55,330 nt of DNA from Hydrogenophaga sp. (GTDB lineage Bacteria > Pseudomonadota > Gammaproteobacteria > Burkholderiales > Burkholderiaceae_C). The notes beneath the pieces are model-generated. The model was not told where the DNA came from. It made no database searches and was given only the letters and a program-made list of their open reading frames with translations. The DNA lies in the NCBI RefSeq assembly GCF_030656115.1, contig NZ_JAUSOO010000028.1, forward strand, positions 1 through 55,330, written 5' to 3'. Shown piece after piece: positions 8,013-16,437 of the stretch (positions within the stretch are counted from its first letter, which is position 1; every line of letters starts with the position of its first letter). The position numbers and the translations under genes are program-made.

Positions 8013-9230
8013 ATGCTAAAAAGTCCTTCAAAAACCTGGATGCAAAACCCCTGGACCCTCGTGTTGGCCGCAGGTTTGATCATGGGGTTGTCGCTGGGGG
8101 TGCGTCACTCGCAGGGCATCTTTCTGTTACCAATTACCCTGGATCGGGGTTGGTCGCGTGAAGATTTTGGGTTTGCCATCGCCTTGCAAAACCTGCTGTG
8201 GGGGGTAGCCCAGCCCATCACGGGCATGTGGGCAGATCGGTACGGCTCGCGCTTTGTCATGGCGGGTGGTCTGGTGATGTACGGCATGGGCTTGATCGGA
8301 ATGTCCATGTCCACCACACCCTTGGGCTTCACGCTCTCAGCAGGCCTGTACGTGGGACTGGCACTGTCGGGCACCGCGTTTGGCGTGGTGTACGGTGCAC
8401 TCAGCCGAATGCTGCCCGCGGACCGTCGCAGTTGGGGTTTGGGCGTGGCGGGTGCCATTGGCGGTTTGGGGCAATTTTTCCTGGTACCCCTATCTCAGGG
8501 CTTGATCGGGGCAGCGGGCTGGGCCGGCGCCTTGGTGATACTGGCCATCCTGTGCGCGGTGGCGCTGCCCTGTGTATTGCCCATTCAGGATCGGCCACAG
8601 GTGCCGTCCCATGCTGAACAGAGCCTGAAGGATGCGCTGACCGAGGCGTTTTCGCACCGCGGGTTCTGGCTGCTCAATCTGGGCTTTCTGGCTTGCGGTT
8701 TTCAACTGGCCTTCATCGCATCCCATCTGCCTGCGTACCTGATGGACCAGGGCCTGCGTGCTTCTGATGCGGTGGCGGGCCTGGCCATCATTGCCTTGAC
8801 CAACGTCGCTGGAACCTATTTTTGCGGCTGGCTGGGTGGGCATCGGCGGCGAAAGTACCTGCTCAGCGCCATCTACTTGGTCCGATCGGCAGCCATGGCG
8901 CTGTTTGTCCTACTCCCTGTCAACGTGTGGAGCCTTTACGCGTTCTGCGCCGTGATGGGCTTTGTCTGGCTGGGCACTGTGCCGCTGACCAACGGGTTGG
9001 TGTCTCAGATGTTTGGCGTGCGCTACATCACCACCCTGTTTGGCTTTGTGTTCCTGGGCCACCAAATCGGAGCGTTTTTCGGGGTTTGGCTGGGGGGTTA
9101 TGTGTTTGACACAACGCAGTCGTATCAGCCTCTTTGGGCCATCAGCATTGCATTGGGGGTCATCGCAGCGTTGCTGCATTACCCCATCGATGACAGGGAG
9201 CTTGTCCGATCGGCGGCGGTTCCGGCATGA
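8013..9230 (+). CDS. major facilitator superfamily transporter
   Basis: A 405-residue inner-membrane transporter with about 12 hydrophobic segments. The loop after helix 2 is GMWADRYGSRFV, which fits the MFS motif between helices 2 and 3 (G-x-x-x-D-R-x-G-x-R). Its general look (MGLSLGVRHSQGIFLLPITL near the N-terminus) is that of organic-acid MFS carriers found beside LysR regulators in Burkholderiales. I chose ATG 8013 (MLKSPSKTW); ATG 8040 (MQNPWTL) is an alternative, and longer in-frame starts would run into the regulator's promoter. The stop overlaps the next small gene (ATGA). Substrate unknown; the lyase downstream suggests a di- or oxo-carboxylate. Confidence 0.88.
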   Translation: MLKSPSKTWMQNPWTLVLAAGLIMGLSLGVRHSQGIFLLPITLDRGWSREDFGFAIALQNLLWGVAQPITGMWADRYGSRFVMAGGLVMYGMGLIGMSMSTTPLGFTLSAGLYVGLALSGTAFGVVYGALSRMLPADRRSWGLGVAGAIGGLGQFFLVPLSQGLIGAAGWAGALVILAILCAVALPCVLPIQDRPQVPSHAEQSLKDALTEAFSHRGFWLLNLGFLACGFQLAFIASHLPAYLMDQGLRASDAVAGLAIIALTNVAGTYFCGWLGGHRRRKYLLSAIYLVRSAAMALFVLLPVNVWSLYAFCAVMGFVWLGTVPLTNGLVSQMFGVRYITTLFGFVFLGHQIGAFFGVWLGGYVFDTTQSYQPLWAISIALGVIAALLHYPIDDRELVRSAAVPA

Positions 9231-9361
9231 CCCGCATCCCCACCTTCACCCGCTGGGCACTTGCCTGTGTGCTTGGTCTGGCGCTGGTTTGGGCCTTTGA
9301 GGCCTGGACTCGGCCTGAACTGGTGTTCAACGTCACATCCTTCATGTCCTTCTGCCCATGA
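9227..9361 (+). CDS. 44-residue single-pass membrane peptide, coupled at both ends
   Basis: ATG 9227 sits inside the ATGA that ends the MFS gene, and its TGA (9359-9361) sits inside the ATGA that starts the lyase gene. The peptide begins MTRIPTFTRWALACVLGLAL, has one hydrophobic helix (about residues 9-26), then FEAWTRPELVFNVTSF, and ends FCP. Exact 4-base overlaps on both sides argue strongly that it is translated. Small one-helix partners of MFS transporters are known in some bacteria, so a transporter accessory subunit is plausible. I did not recognise its family. Confidence 0.65.
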   Translation: MTRIPTFTRWALACVLGLALVWAFEAWTRPELVFNVTSFMSFCP

Positions 9362-10401
9362 AAACCCAATACCAGAAAGCCCAAGCATTCCGGGCTCTAC
9401 ATGAACGCCCCGGACTTTTCGTCACACCCAACCCGTGGGATCGGGGCTCCGCCATCCTCTTGGAACAAATGGGCTTTCAAGCCCTGGCCACCACGGGAGC
9501 AGGCTTTGCCTTTTCCTGTGGGGCGCCGGACAACAGTGTGGGTCTGGATCGCATGCTGATGCACCTGCGCGAAGTGTCCTCCGCGACGCAGCTTCCCGTC
9601 AGTGCTGATCTGGAAAACGGGTATGCCCACACCCCGCAGGCCGTGGCACGAACCATCTCACGGGCTGCAGAAGCCGGGGTGGTGGGCGGGTCCATAGAGG
9701 ACTCGACAGGAAACCCCCAAACGCCGCTCTACCCGTTTTCACAGGCTGTCGAGCGTGTCCATGCTGCCGTGGAGGCAGCGCTGGCTTTGCCCTTCCCATT
9801 CACCTTGACGGCGCGGGCCGAGAACTACTTTTGCAGCCCCAACCCTGATCTGGACGATGTCCTGCGGCGGCTGCAAGCGTATGAGGCTGTCGGGGCTGAC
9901 GTTCTGTTTGCTCCCGGCATCAGACGCTTGTCGGACTTGGCTACGTTGGTACAAGCTGTTCACCGCCCTGTGAATGTGATGATGGGATTTCCGTCGGCGG
10001 ACTTTGGATTGAAAGAATTGGCCGATCTGGGTGTAAAGCGGGTCAGTCTGGGCGGGTCTCTGGCCCGAACAGCACTGGGGGCGGTGCTCCGGGCCGGGGA
10101 AGAAGTCCTGAAGCTGGGCACGTTCAGTTTCGCAGACCAAGCCATCCCCAACGGAGAAATGAACGCACGCTTCGCCAACCGCGCGCAGCAGCAAGGCGAG
10201 GGCGGATGCCATGGGTATACACCCTACCGGACAAGGTCGTTGTTGGCCCGCTTGTTGGACCTGCTGGCGCGCCACCCACCCCCCCTGGGTGATCAACGTG
10301 TGACGCACGCGATGCTGAAGGACCTGGGTCTAAGCCGAAACGACATCCCAGCGATTCGAACCGGTCGCTTCGTCCAAGACGAAACCAGGCGGCAACGCTG
10401 A
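9358..10401 (+). CDS. isocitrate lyase/PEP mutase-family protein with a DUF1127-like C-terminus
   Basis: 347 residues. The first ~270 are an isocitrate-lyase/phosphoenolpyruvate-mutase barrel: TPNPWDRGSA near 23-32, VSADLENGYAHTP near 81-93 (metal-binding acidic motif), GSIEDSTGNP at 111-120, and LTARAENYF. The catalytic K-K-C-G-H loop of true isocitrate and methylisocitrate lyases is missing, so it is more likely an oxaloacetate-acting or related C-C/P-C lyase. Residues ~288-337 (YTPYRTRSLLARLLDLLARH ... MLKDLGLSRNDI) look like a DUF1127 (YjiS-like) module, which normally exists as a separate small protein. Its start overlaps the 44-residue peptide gene, so it is co-translated with the transporter unit. 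Confidence 0.82.
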   Translation: MKTQYQKAQAFRALHERPGLFVTPNPWDRGSAILLEQMGFQALATTGAGFAFSCGAPDNSVGLDRMLMHLREVSSATQLPVSADLENGYAHTPQAVARTISRAAEAGVVGGSIEDSTGNPQTPLYPFSQAVERVHAAVEAALALPFPFTLTARAENYFCSPNPDLDDVLRRLQAYEAVGADVLFAPGIRRLSDLATLVQAVHRPVNVMMGFPSADFGLKELADLGVKRVSLGGSLARTALGAVLRAGEEVLKLGTFSFADQAIPNGEMNARFANRAQQQGEGGCHGYTPYRTRSLLARLLDLLARHPPPLGDQRVTHAMLKDLGLSRNDIPAIRTGRFVQDETRRQR

Positions 10402-10519
10402 GTGAGGATTGCAAGCTGTGGTTTTGTTCAGCAACCACCGGTCGGCCGCATGAGCCAACTGCCAAGTCTGACTGGCTGCTTAAGCCATGTTGGCGTTTGA
10501 TGAGAGGCCGGTAACTGAG

Positions 10520-10612
10520 GAGCAGCGATCGTTCGACCCTTCCATTCTCGAAGTACAGGTGACCACGGCGGCCGACATTCAGTCGTGCTTGGTCAGCGGC
10601 AGCAACCAGCCT
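10520..10612 (+). repeat. dispersed 93-bp repeat, copy B
   Basis: Same length as copy A at 5022-5114 and alignable without gaps. It runs straight into the 32-bp palindrome. Bases 10402-10519 before it contain nothing I can identify. Confidence 0.75.
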
Positions 10613-10638
10613 TGATGTAGAGCTCTACATCAAGGCTG
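10607..10638. repeat. 32-bp perfect palindrome without a spacer
   Basis: CAGCCTTGATGTAGAG is followed directly by its reverse complement CTCTACATCAAGGCTG. The left half overlaps the conserved end of the 93-bp repeat and the right half overlaps the left inverted repeat of the neighbouring element. Confidence 0.9.
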
Positions 10639-10973
10639 TTATGCGCAGTCCACGGTTATGAACAGTTGCCGAGGTTGATTGAGCTGAGTGCTTGGATTCG
10701 TCTATGCCACTGACAGTGGCAGTCTTCGTGAACTGGACATAAGCCCGGCGCTGCCGCAAGACTTGTGATCCCATAAAAGAAGAGGGCGCTGTCCCGGCTG
10801 CAGAATCCCTGCGTCGTCGCACGCCGCTTTCGGGCAGATGACTCGCTATTGGACTTCCTCACGACCTTGTGACTATGTTCAGCCCATGGCTGCGATGGCT
10901 CTTCTCGTTCGAGGGAGCGCCCCTGCCGTGCAGGGCCGAACTGCTCATAACTGAACCCTGTGCATAACAGCCT
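10633..10973. mobile_element. 341-bp non-coding element with ~35-bp terminal inverted repeats (MITE-like or IS remnant)
   Basis: The left end reads AGGCTGTTATGCGCAG, then six unmatched bases, then GTTATGAACAGTT. The right end, read in reverse complement, is AGGCTGTTATGCACAG, six unmatched bases, GTTATGAGCAGTT. Thus 15/16 and 12/13 positions match with identical internal spacing, the two-block form of transposase-bound ends. The interior has no transposase gene, though it holds another short TTATG-containing segment near 10722-10743 (read on the minus strand). No target-site duplication is evident. It could be a miniature element mobilised in trans or the collapsed ends of a larger one. Confidence 0.55.
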
Positions 10974-11065
10974 GGCGCCGTCGTTCGTTCGAGAACCACG
11001 TGTGGAACTTCCTCGCCGTGAGCCACCAATGACCTTGGGCAAGCAAGAAGCTCGACACCTTATCC

Positions 11066-11245
11066 CTGCCTCCGCCCCCGTTCCTGCACCGCCGCCCGCC
11101 GCCTCTCCAGTGCCTCCGGTGTCTGCGCGGCTGCCCATTCCTTCGACCGCTGCGCTTCCAGCGCCATCGCCTCACCCAGCGGCAGGCCGAACCCTTCGTC
11201 GATCAAGCGTTTGTAGGCGCGCAGCATGCCGGGCTCGGCGCTGGT
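11066..11245 (-). pseudogene. truncated copy of an enoyl-CoA hydratase C-terminus
   Basis: Matches 16452-16643, the 3' end of the intact hydratase gene, with six base differences plus a 12-bp length difference from two missing GCCCCC units. It covers the region encoding ...PGMLRAYKRLIDEGFGLPLGEAM... to near the C-terminus and then breaks at 11245 into unrelated sequence. No start or active site is present, so it cannot make a functional enzyme. Confidence 0.88.
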
Positions 11246-11373
11246 CTGCGATGTGCGTCAGGTCACGCCTGACGCCCGCATGAATGCCAGCTTCATCCGC
11301 ATCGGGCGGACCGGTTGCGACATGACCGCTTGAATTTACTTTTCAGCCCGCTGCATTTCGGAGGGGATTACCC

Positions 11374-11580
11374 ACCATCCTGCCCGGCATCTTCAACACC
11401 CCGCTGCTGCAAGGCGCCCCCGAACATGTGAAAGCCGCACTCGCCGCCTCGGTGCCGTTCCCCAAGCGCCTGGGCGAGCCCGACGAATACGTCCACGTGG
11501 TCGAAACCATGCTCACCAACGGCAATTTCAACGGGGAAAGCTTGCGGCTGGACGGGGCGATCCGGATGGCGCCACGTTGA
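11374..11580 (+). pseudogene. C-terminal remnant of a short-chain dehydrogenase (HSD10-like)
   Basis: An open stretch with no start reads TILPGIFNTPLLQGAPEHVK, then VPFPKRLGEPDEYVHVVETM, then GESLRLDGAIRMAPR and stop. This is the usual end of type II 3-hydroxyacyl-CoA dehydrogenases (SDR family), including the LDGAIRMxPR ending. The Rossmann fold and catalytic Ser-Tyr-Lys part are missing. Bases 11250-11340 just upstream encode a short open piece (DARMNASFIRIGRTGCDMTA then stop) that may be the tail of another broken gene; I could not assign it. Confidence 0.85.
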
Positions 11581-11928
11581 GGGGGCATGGCTGAGCGCTT
11601 TTGGCACTGAGCGATGGGCGGCTGATGGGTTGTTGGCGAGGTCCGTTTTGTCAGCGGTGGCTACAGGTCAACCGCTGGTCGTTCTGTTGGCGCCAAGGTC
11701 AGCTATGGGCCAGCAGCCGCCATTGCTGAAGGGCTGCTTCCTGGAAGCTCATCTATCAACTTACTTCGGAATCCACGCGAGGCGTTCGCCAATTTGAGCA
11801 CGGTAGTTGTTTGACTCGGTCTCGGGACGCCGCCTTGAGGAAATATGAGGTCACCCAAGGACTGAGCCCTCGGAGTCTGATGCTCAATACCATTGACGTT
11901 TTCCCTTCTCAGCATTCGTAATTCCCAG
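11581..11928. other. intergenic gap before the Kelch-like gene
   Basis: 348 bases following the dehydrogenase remnant. No protein motif, tRNA or convincing repeat is visible. It presumably carries the promoter of the Kelch-like/SH3-like pair. Confidence 0.5.
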
Positions 11929-14250
11929 ATGCAGACTATCCGCAAAATCTTGTTGGTATTCACGTGCGGCCTCGCGTTGTTGCAGCTACAGGCAGCACAC
12001 GCGGTGTTCATTTATCACCCAGCACCTTTGGCCGATCCTGTGGCGGTCGGCCACGACGAGATGGTCTTCTTGTTCGACGTTGGTTGGGAGTTGCGAGTCG
12101 AGCGTCGCCATTGGGCGAGCGGCAAGGTCACTACGCACCCGCTGCCTTTGCCGCCGCGCGATGGGAAAGGACTCCTGCCGCGGCACGTGCTTGCTGTGAA
12201 CGGCAGTGGCATCTGGGTCGTAAGCCACAAGGTGACTCATGTGCGCAGCGACGGCAAGCTTGCGCAGGTGGATTTCCCGATCCCGGCCACGTCGCGTGGA
12301 CTGTCGACGTACGAAGAGGGTTCGCAGGACATCGCGATTGGCCTGGCCGACGGCGACCTGTTGCTGCTGCGTAAGGTGCGTGGCGAAACACGAGGGGCGG
12401 CGTTCCGCATCCGCAGGCAAGGGCTCGACCGCCTGGCCATCCAACGCGTCGACGGTACGCCGCAGTTCAATCACGGTGCTGCGGCAACGCGGCTGCGTGA
12501 CGGCCGCGTGTTGCTCTTGGCTGGCTATGGGACAACGGACCAGGCATGGCTGTTCGACCCGTCCAGTGACCGCTGGGTGCAGACAGGGTCGCTGCGTTTG
12601 GGGCGGATGCATGGTGCATTGGCTGCTACCCCCGATGGCGGCGCCTTTGTCGCCGGCAACGGATGGCCGGTGCAGAGGGACAAGGTGGGTGCACGCGAGC
12701 AAGCCTCTCACGGGGCGGAGATCTGGAACCCAACCAACGGCAACTGGTCACCCCTGCCGCCACTGCCGCTCTCGTTGAGAGTCAGCACCTTTCTTTCTGA
12801 ACGGCCTTCCGCTACGGCGCTACCGGACGGATCGCTACTGGTGGCAGGAGGCATGCACCCGCACGTGCAGTTGCTGCGCGCCCGCAACGGCACCTACGCG
12901 CCGGACTGGCAAGCCGTTGCAAGTCTGTCGGAGTCTCGTATGGGTGGCGTCGTGCAGGCTCTGAGCAACCAGGAAGTGCTCGTGTCGAGCGGTATGCAGC
13001 CCAACCGGTGCTGCCGGTATGAGTTCGGCACGGAGCGAGTTGCCTGGCAGGGCGATGGCGAGCGAAGGGCCTCGAGCGTGGGCCTTACGAGGCGCGAGGC
13101 CGCTGTGGCCCAGCGGGCTGACCGCGTGTTCGTGGCTGGCGGCTGGGAGTCGTTCCATTTCTTTACAGGCACCATTCAAGCCAGTGCGGTGGCAGAACTG
13201 GTTGACTTGCCAGCTGGCACCGTGCGGGCTTTGCCGCCATTGCCGCATCCCATGTTCACCGGAAAGGCGCAGTGGCTGGATGACGATCATGTCGTCGTGA
13301 AGGCCATCGCGAACGGCGCGGTGTACGACCAACCGTTTCAGGGCTTAGATGGCCGCTCGCTGGAGTTTGATTCCCGCGGTTTCCTTGCCGTACTTGACCT
13401 GAAGCGCAACACCTGGACAACGCTGAACGACAACAGACTTGCCCGGGCTGAGCTCGCTGGTGTGCTGAGGGGCGAGGCTGTTCTGCTCAACCCTGACGGC
13501 GCTGGCTGGCTCGTGGAGCCGATCAGCGGGCAGGTACGCAATTTGCCACCTGCAATTTTCGCGCGACGCGGCGGCACCTTCCGTGTGCTGCCTGATGACC
13601 GCGTCGTTGTCGCTGGAGGCGCGGCGCAGTCGGAGTCCATCCAGGCCGTCGATGCCGATTGCCAGGGCGCCGCGTGCAAGGAGCGCTCTTACGGCACTGG
13701 GCCGCTGACGCCGGCGCACCGTTTTGAAGTTCTGCGCGAAGGCCATTGGGCTGCGAGCGCCCCGAGCCGCGCCGGCAGCACCAGTGCCATCGTGCGGAAC
13801 GATGGCCGGGTGATGACGTTGGGTTGGTACGAGCCGGCAGCGAAATCCGCAGCATCAGAGGTCGGTCGCTGGCTGATCGAGCAGTCGACCGTGTCGGGCG
13901 GTCAATGGCGCACGATACCGTTACCTGAGGGTGTGTCCCCTGCGGAAGGTGCACCAGGTACCTCCTGTGGCCACAGCGCAGACGAAGCGATGTGCAGACT
14001 TGTGTTTGTGGAGCATCCGGCGCTGGCGCCGAGCTCGATCTTCCTTTTGCGCACCGGCACGGGCGGTTTTCTGGAGGACGTGTGGCGTTGGGTGGATGAT
14101 GCGAGCGCCTGGAGCCCGGCGCCGCGCACGTCTCGCACCAGGTCAGCCATCCCGTTCGCTGAAAATCGCGTGCCGATGCAGATATTGGGCGGCAAGACCT
14201 TGTATGGTGCCGATATTCTGTCGGCGGGTGCACGCTACTGGTTGGAATGA
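11929..14250 (+). CDS. exported Kelch-like beta-propeller protein
   Basis: 773 residues from ATG 11929. A signal peptide is clear: MQTIRKILLVFTCGLALLQL, then AAHA, with cleavage probable after AHA. The mature part has repeated Kelch-type blades: 'AATRLRDGRVLLLAGYG...AWLFDP', 'HGALAATPDGGAFVAGNG', 'SATALPDGSLLVAGGM', 'RRGGTFRVLPDDRVVVAGG'. These are characteristic of Kelch/galactose-oxidase propellers. No copper-oxidase ligand set was recognised, so it is more likely a binding or structural propeller. ATG 11893 in frame lies 36 bases upstream and would bury the signal peptide. The stop overlaps the next start (ATGA), so the two exported proteins are co-translated. Base composition is less GC-rich than the catabolic cluster, in keeping with an acquired island. 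Confidence 0.75.
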   Translation: MQTIRKILLVFTCGLALLQLQAAHAVFIYHPAPLADPVAVGHDEMVFLFDVGWELRVERRHWASGKVTTHPLPLPPRDGKGLLPRHVLAVNGSGIWVVSHKVTHVRSDGKLAQVDFPIPATSRGLSTYEEGSQDIAIGLADGDLLLLRKVRGETRGAAFRIRRQGLDRLAIQRVDGTPQFNHGAAATRLRDGRVLLLAGYGTTDQAWLFDPSSDRWVQTGSLRLGRMHGALAATPDGGAFVAGNGWPVQRDKVGAREQASHGAEIWNPTNGNWSPLPPLPLSLRVSTFLSERPSATALPDGSLLVAGGMHPHVQLLRARNGTYAPDWQAVASLSESRMGGVVQALSNQEVLVSSGMQPNRCCRYEFGTERVAWQGDGERRASSVGLTRREAAVAQRADRVFVAGGWESFHFFTGTIQASAVAELVDLPAGTVRALPPLPHPMFTGKAQWLDDDHVVVKAIANGAVYDQPFQGLDGRSLEFDSRGFLAVLDLKRNTWTTLNDNRLARAELAGVLRGEAVLLNPDGAGWLVEPISGQVRNLPPAIFARRGGTFRVLPDDRVVVAGGAAQSESIQAVDADCQGAACKERSYGTGPLTPAHRFEVLREGHWAASAPSRAGSTSAIVRNDGRVMTLGWYEPAAKSAASEVGRWLIEQSTVSGGQWRTIPLPEGVSPAEGAPGTSCGHSADEAMCRLVFVEHPALAPSSIFLLRTGTGGFLEDVWRWVDDASAWSPAPRTSRTRSAIPFAENRVPMQILGGKTLYGADILSAGARYWLE

Positions 14251-15614
14251 AACTGACGGAGCATTGGATGAATCGAAGTGTTTTGGCGGCTACGGCGGTG
14301 GCGATTGCGCTTTCCATCGGTCACGCGCGAGCGGCCGAAATACTGTGGATACAGGGCTCATGGGTCAATCTGCGCGCGGAGGCTGCTGCAAACAGCACCA
14401 TCGTCGATCGGCTGATCGTCAACACGGAAGTGGCGCTGCTGTCGAAGCAGGGCAACTGGTGTGAGGTGACGGCGAAAACGCCCGAAGTGCGAGGCTTTGT
14501 GGCCTGCGCCCTGCTCGGCACGCAAGCTGTTTCGCTGGCGGAGGTGGGGTCGCCGACGATGGCTGAGGATAAGGCCAACCCACATTATTCGGCGCAACGT
14601 TCGTTCTGGCTTGCGCCTTCCATGAGGCGGCTGCTGGAGGCTGGCGAAAACTTCTGGAGCGCCATGCTCACGCAAGAGCAACAGGAGAAGGAGCGGCCTG
14701 GCTGGTTTTCAGTCGCATATTCGGGCAATCAGCCCGCGCCTGTGCGCTATGCCATCCCTGAATTTGAGGCCATGAAAAATGTGATGAAGGTGGGCATCGT
14801 TGCGGCGCCTGAGCGCCGTCCGATGCTCACCCGTTGGAGCGAACTGAAGCAGAGGGTGGACGCGAGTGTCGATGTGCAATACGCGTCAATCCAGCTATCG
14901 GGCGGGCAATGGGTGCCGGATGAGGTGGCGTCGATGGTTCGCATTGCGCGGCTAAATCCTGCGAGGCCCTCATTCTTCAAGCACCAGGGCGAATTGGCGC
15001 CTGCGGTCAGTGACGTCGAAGCACTCAGTGCGCAGTTCGGCATCGTTGAAAGATTGAAGGTGCTGAGTGGTCCGAAGTGGGTGCATCCGCGCCACAACGA
15101 CCCATTTGTGGAAGGCAGCTGGGATGTTGGCTCGTTCGAGGTCACTCTGGACAAGCCCGTGCTCGAGTATGCGATTGGCCGCAGGGGGCTTGCGGAGCTG
15201 CGCGAAGCGGTCATTTCGTGGAAGTTTGACGTGAACGCGGAGGAATCGTGCAGCGAAGGGTTCAACCTCAAGCCGCGCGCGATGGCGCGATCCCTGTCAG
15301 GCTATCCGCGGGTCAAGCATCCACTCGCTTGGCTACACGTTGCCGAGCCGATACCTTTCAAAAAAGTACAAATCACAACGGCAGCTCGAAAGCTGGTCAC
15401 TCAGCCAAACGAACAGCATGGGCGTAACGCTTTCACGACAATTTTCATGCACGACGTGGACGTCGAAGGCGACGGTGTGCCGGACCTCGCCGTATGGGAA
15501 GGCATGCTGCGCGAAGGAAGCGGGGGCGACATGCTCGGTGTCCGCGTCGTTTTCGCGAACATCGGCGGCGAGTGGTTCCTTTTGGACTCCGATTACTTCG
15601 CCGAGTGCTCTTGA
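14247..15614 (+). CDS. exported protein with N-terminal bacterial SH3-like domain
   Basis: 455 residues from ATG 14247, or 448 from ATG 14268 (MNRSVLAATAVAIALSIGHA), which begins the signal peptide cleanly; cleavage is likely after ARA. Residues ~30-90 form an SH3b-like domain: SWVNLRAEAAANSTIVDRL, then LLSKQGNWCEVTA, GFVACALL. The ~360 residues after it do not resemble a family I know. Near the C-terminus HDVDVEGDGVPDLAVWEG looks like a calcium-binding or FG-GAP-like D-x-D-x-D-G loop. It overlaps the Kelch-like gene by 4 bases and is probably periplasmic, working with it. Its last 22 bases overlap the convergent membrane-protein gene. Confidence 0.7.
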   Translation: MKLTEHWMNRSVLAATAVAIALSIGHARAAEILWIQGSWVNLRAEAAANSTIVDRLIVNTEVALLSKQGNWCEVTAKTPEVRGFVACALLGTQAVSLAEVGSPTMAEDKANPHYSAQRSFWLAPSMRRLLEAGENFWSAMLTQEQQEKERPGWFSVAYSGNQPAPVRYAIPEFEAMKNVMKVGIVAAPERRPMLTRWSELKQRVDASVDVQYASIQLSGGQWVPDEVASMVRIARLNPARPSFFKHQGELAPAVSDVEALSAQFGIVERLKVLSGPKWVHPRHNDPFVEGSWDVGSFEVTLDKPVLEYAIGRRGLAELREAVISWKFDVNAEESCSEGFNLKPRAMARSLSGYPRVKHPLAWLHVAEPIPFKKVQITTAARKLVTQPNEQHGRNAFTTIFMHDVDVEGDGVPDLAVWEGMLREGSGGDMLGVRVVFANIGGEWFLLDSDYFAECS

Positions 15615-16222
15615 TCGGTGATGGGTACGCCCCTGCGCCAACCGAGCAAGGTACCGGCGAAAAGCGCTTCCGCCACCACTTCGAGCGCCTCTTCCAAGCG
15701 CGCCAGGTTCGGCGGCCAGCCAGTGAGGTCCACCAGGATCGCGAGGCTGGCCACCGTAAGTGATGACCAGAGCCACAGGCGGCAGCCCCGATCACGAAGC
15801 AGGCAATGCAAGTGCGCGACCGTCGCCGCGCCCGCAATGGCCACGGCCAGGATGGGCGCTTCGGTCATCCAATGGTGGTTGCGACAGGCATCGAACCATT
15901 GGTGGCAACCATACTTCCAATGCTCGTGGAACATGAACTGTTCGTCGCATGCCAAAAGCATCATGGCGACGGCCATCCATGCGGAGGTGAGAACGGGCAG
16001 AGAACGGTCGGCGCCGAGGCGCAGTGACAAGAGGGCGATGGTCCACAGCTGCGCGCTGGACAGCCACGAGACGGGCGAGTTGTCGGATAGGAACGCAAGT
16101 TCCGGGGTGGGCCAATGCCACGCGGCGGCGAGCGCCATGAAAAGGACTGCTCCGGCCACAGTGAAGCCGGCGACCCAAGGGGTGAAAGCGCCTTCAGCCT
16201 TGCGTTCTCGTGTGTTCTGCAT
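15593..16222 (-). CDS. polytopic membrane protein of unknown function
   Basis: 209 residues with about five hydrophobic segments: WVAGFTVAGAVLFMALAAAW, AQLWTIALLSLRLGA, VLTSAWMAVAMMLLACDEQF, ILAVAIAGAATVAHLHCLL and LWSSLTVASLAILVDLTGW. Between them is a His/Cys-rich loop (HEHWKYGCHQWFDACRNHHW) that might bind a metal or cofactor. The sequence resembles small uncharacterised integral membrane proteins of Burkholderiales. It is convergent with the SH3-like gene, overlapping its end by 22 bases, and shares the island with it. I do not recognise a function. Confidence 0.65.
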   Translation of the reverse strand: MQNTRERKAEGAFTPWVAGFTVAGAVLFMALAAAWHWPTPELAFLSDNSPVSWLSSAQLWTIALLSLRLGADRSLPVLTSAWMAVAMMLLACDEQFMFHEHWKYGCHQWFDACRNHHWMTEAPILAVAIAGAATVAHLHCLLRDRGCRLWLWSSLTVASLAILVDLTGWPPNLARLEEALEVVAEALFAGTLLGWRRGVPITDQEHSAK

Positions 16223-16437
16223 TCGCGGGGATCATAGTCTCGCGCAATCTGACCTTCTGGCTGGCACGCTCATATTGTTTCGCTTGGCAACCACAGGTGA
16301 ATTGATGAGGTTCAGCGCAAATCGAGTGCATGCGCCTCTCTGGCAACGGGCGGCTTCCCGGCAATGAGCCCGTGTCGGGATAAATCCGCTCCGGGTCGTC
16401 AGCAGTCAGACAGATGAGCCAATGCGGCGGCCCGGCG

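Noticed and set aside
10961..10970. TTATGCACA in the right terminal repeat as a DnaA box
   Set aside because: It is one isolated copy within the inverted repeat and there is no origin-like context.
10656..11138. Short open frames inside the 341-bp element and next to the hydratase fragment
   Set aside because: They cross element boundaries and fragments of known genes and show no protein similarity.
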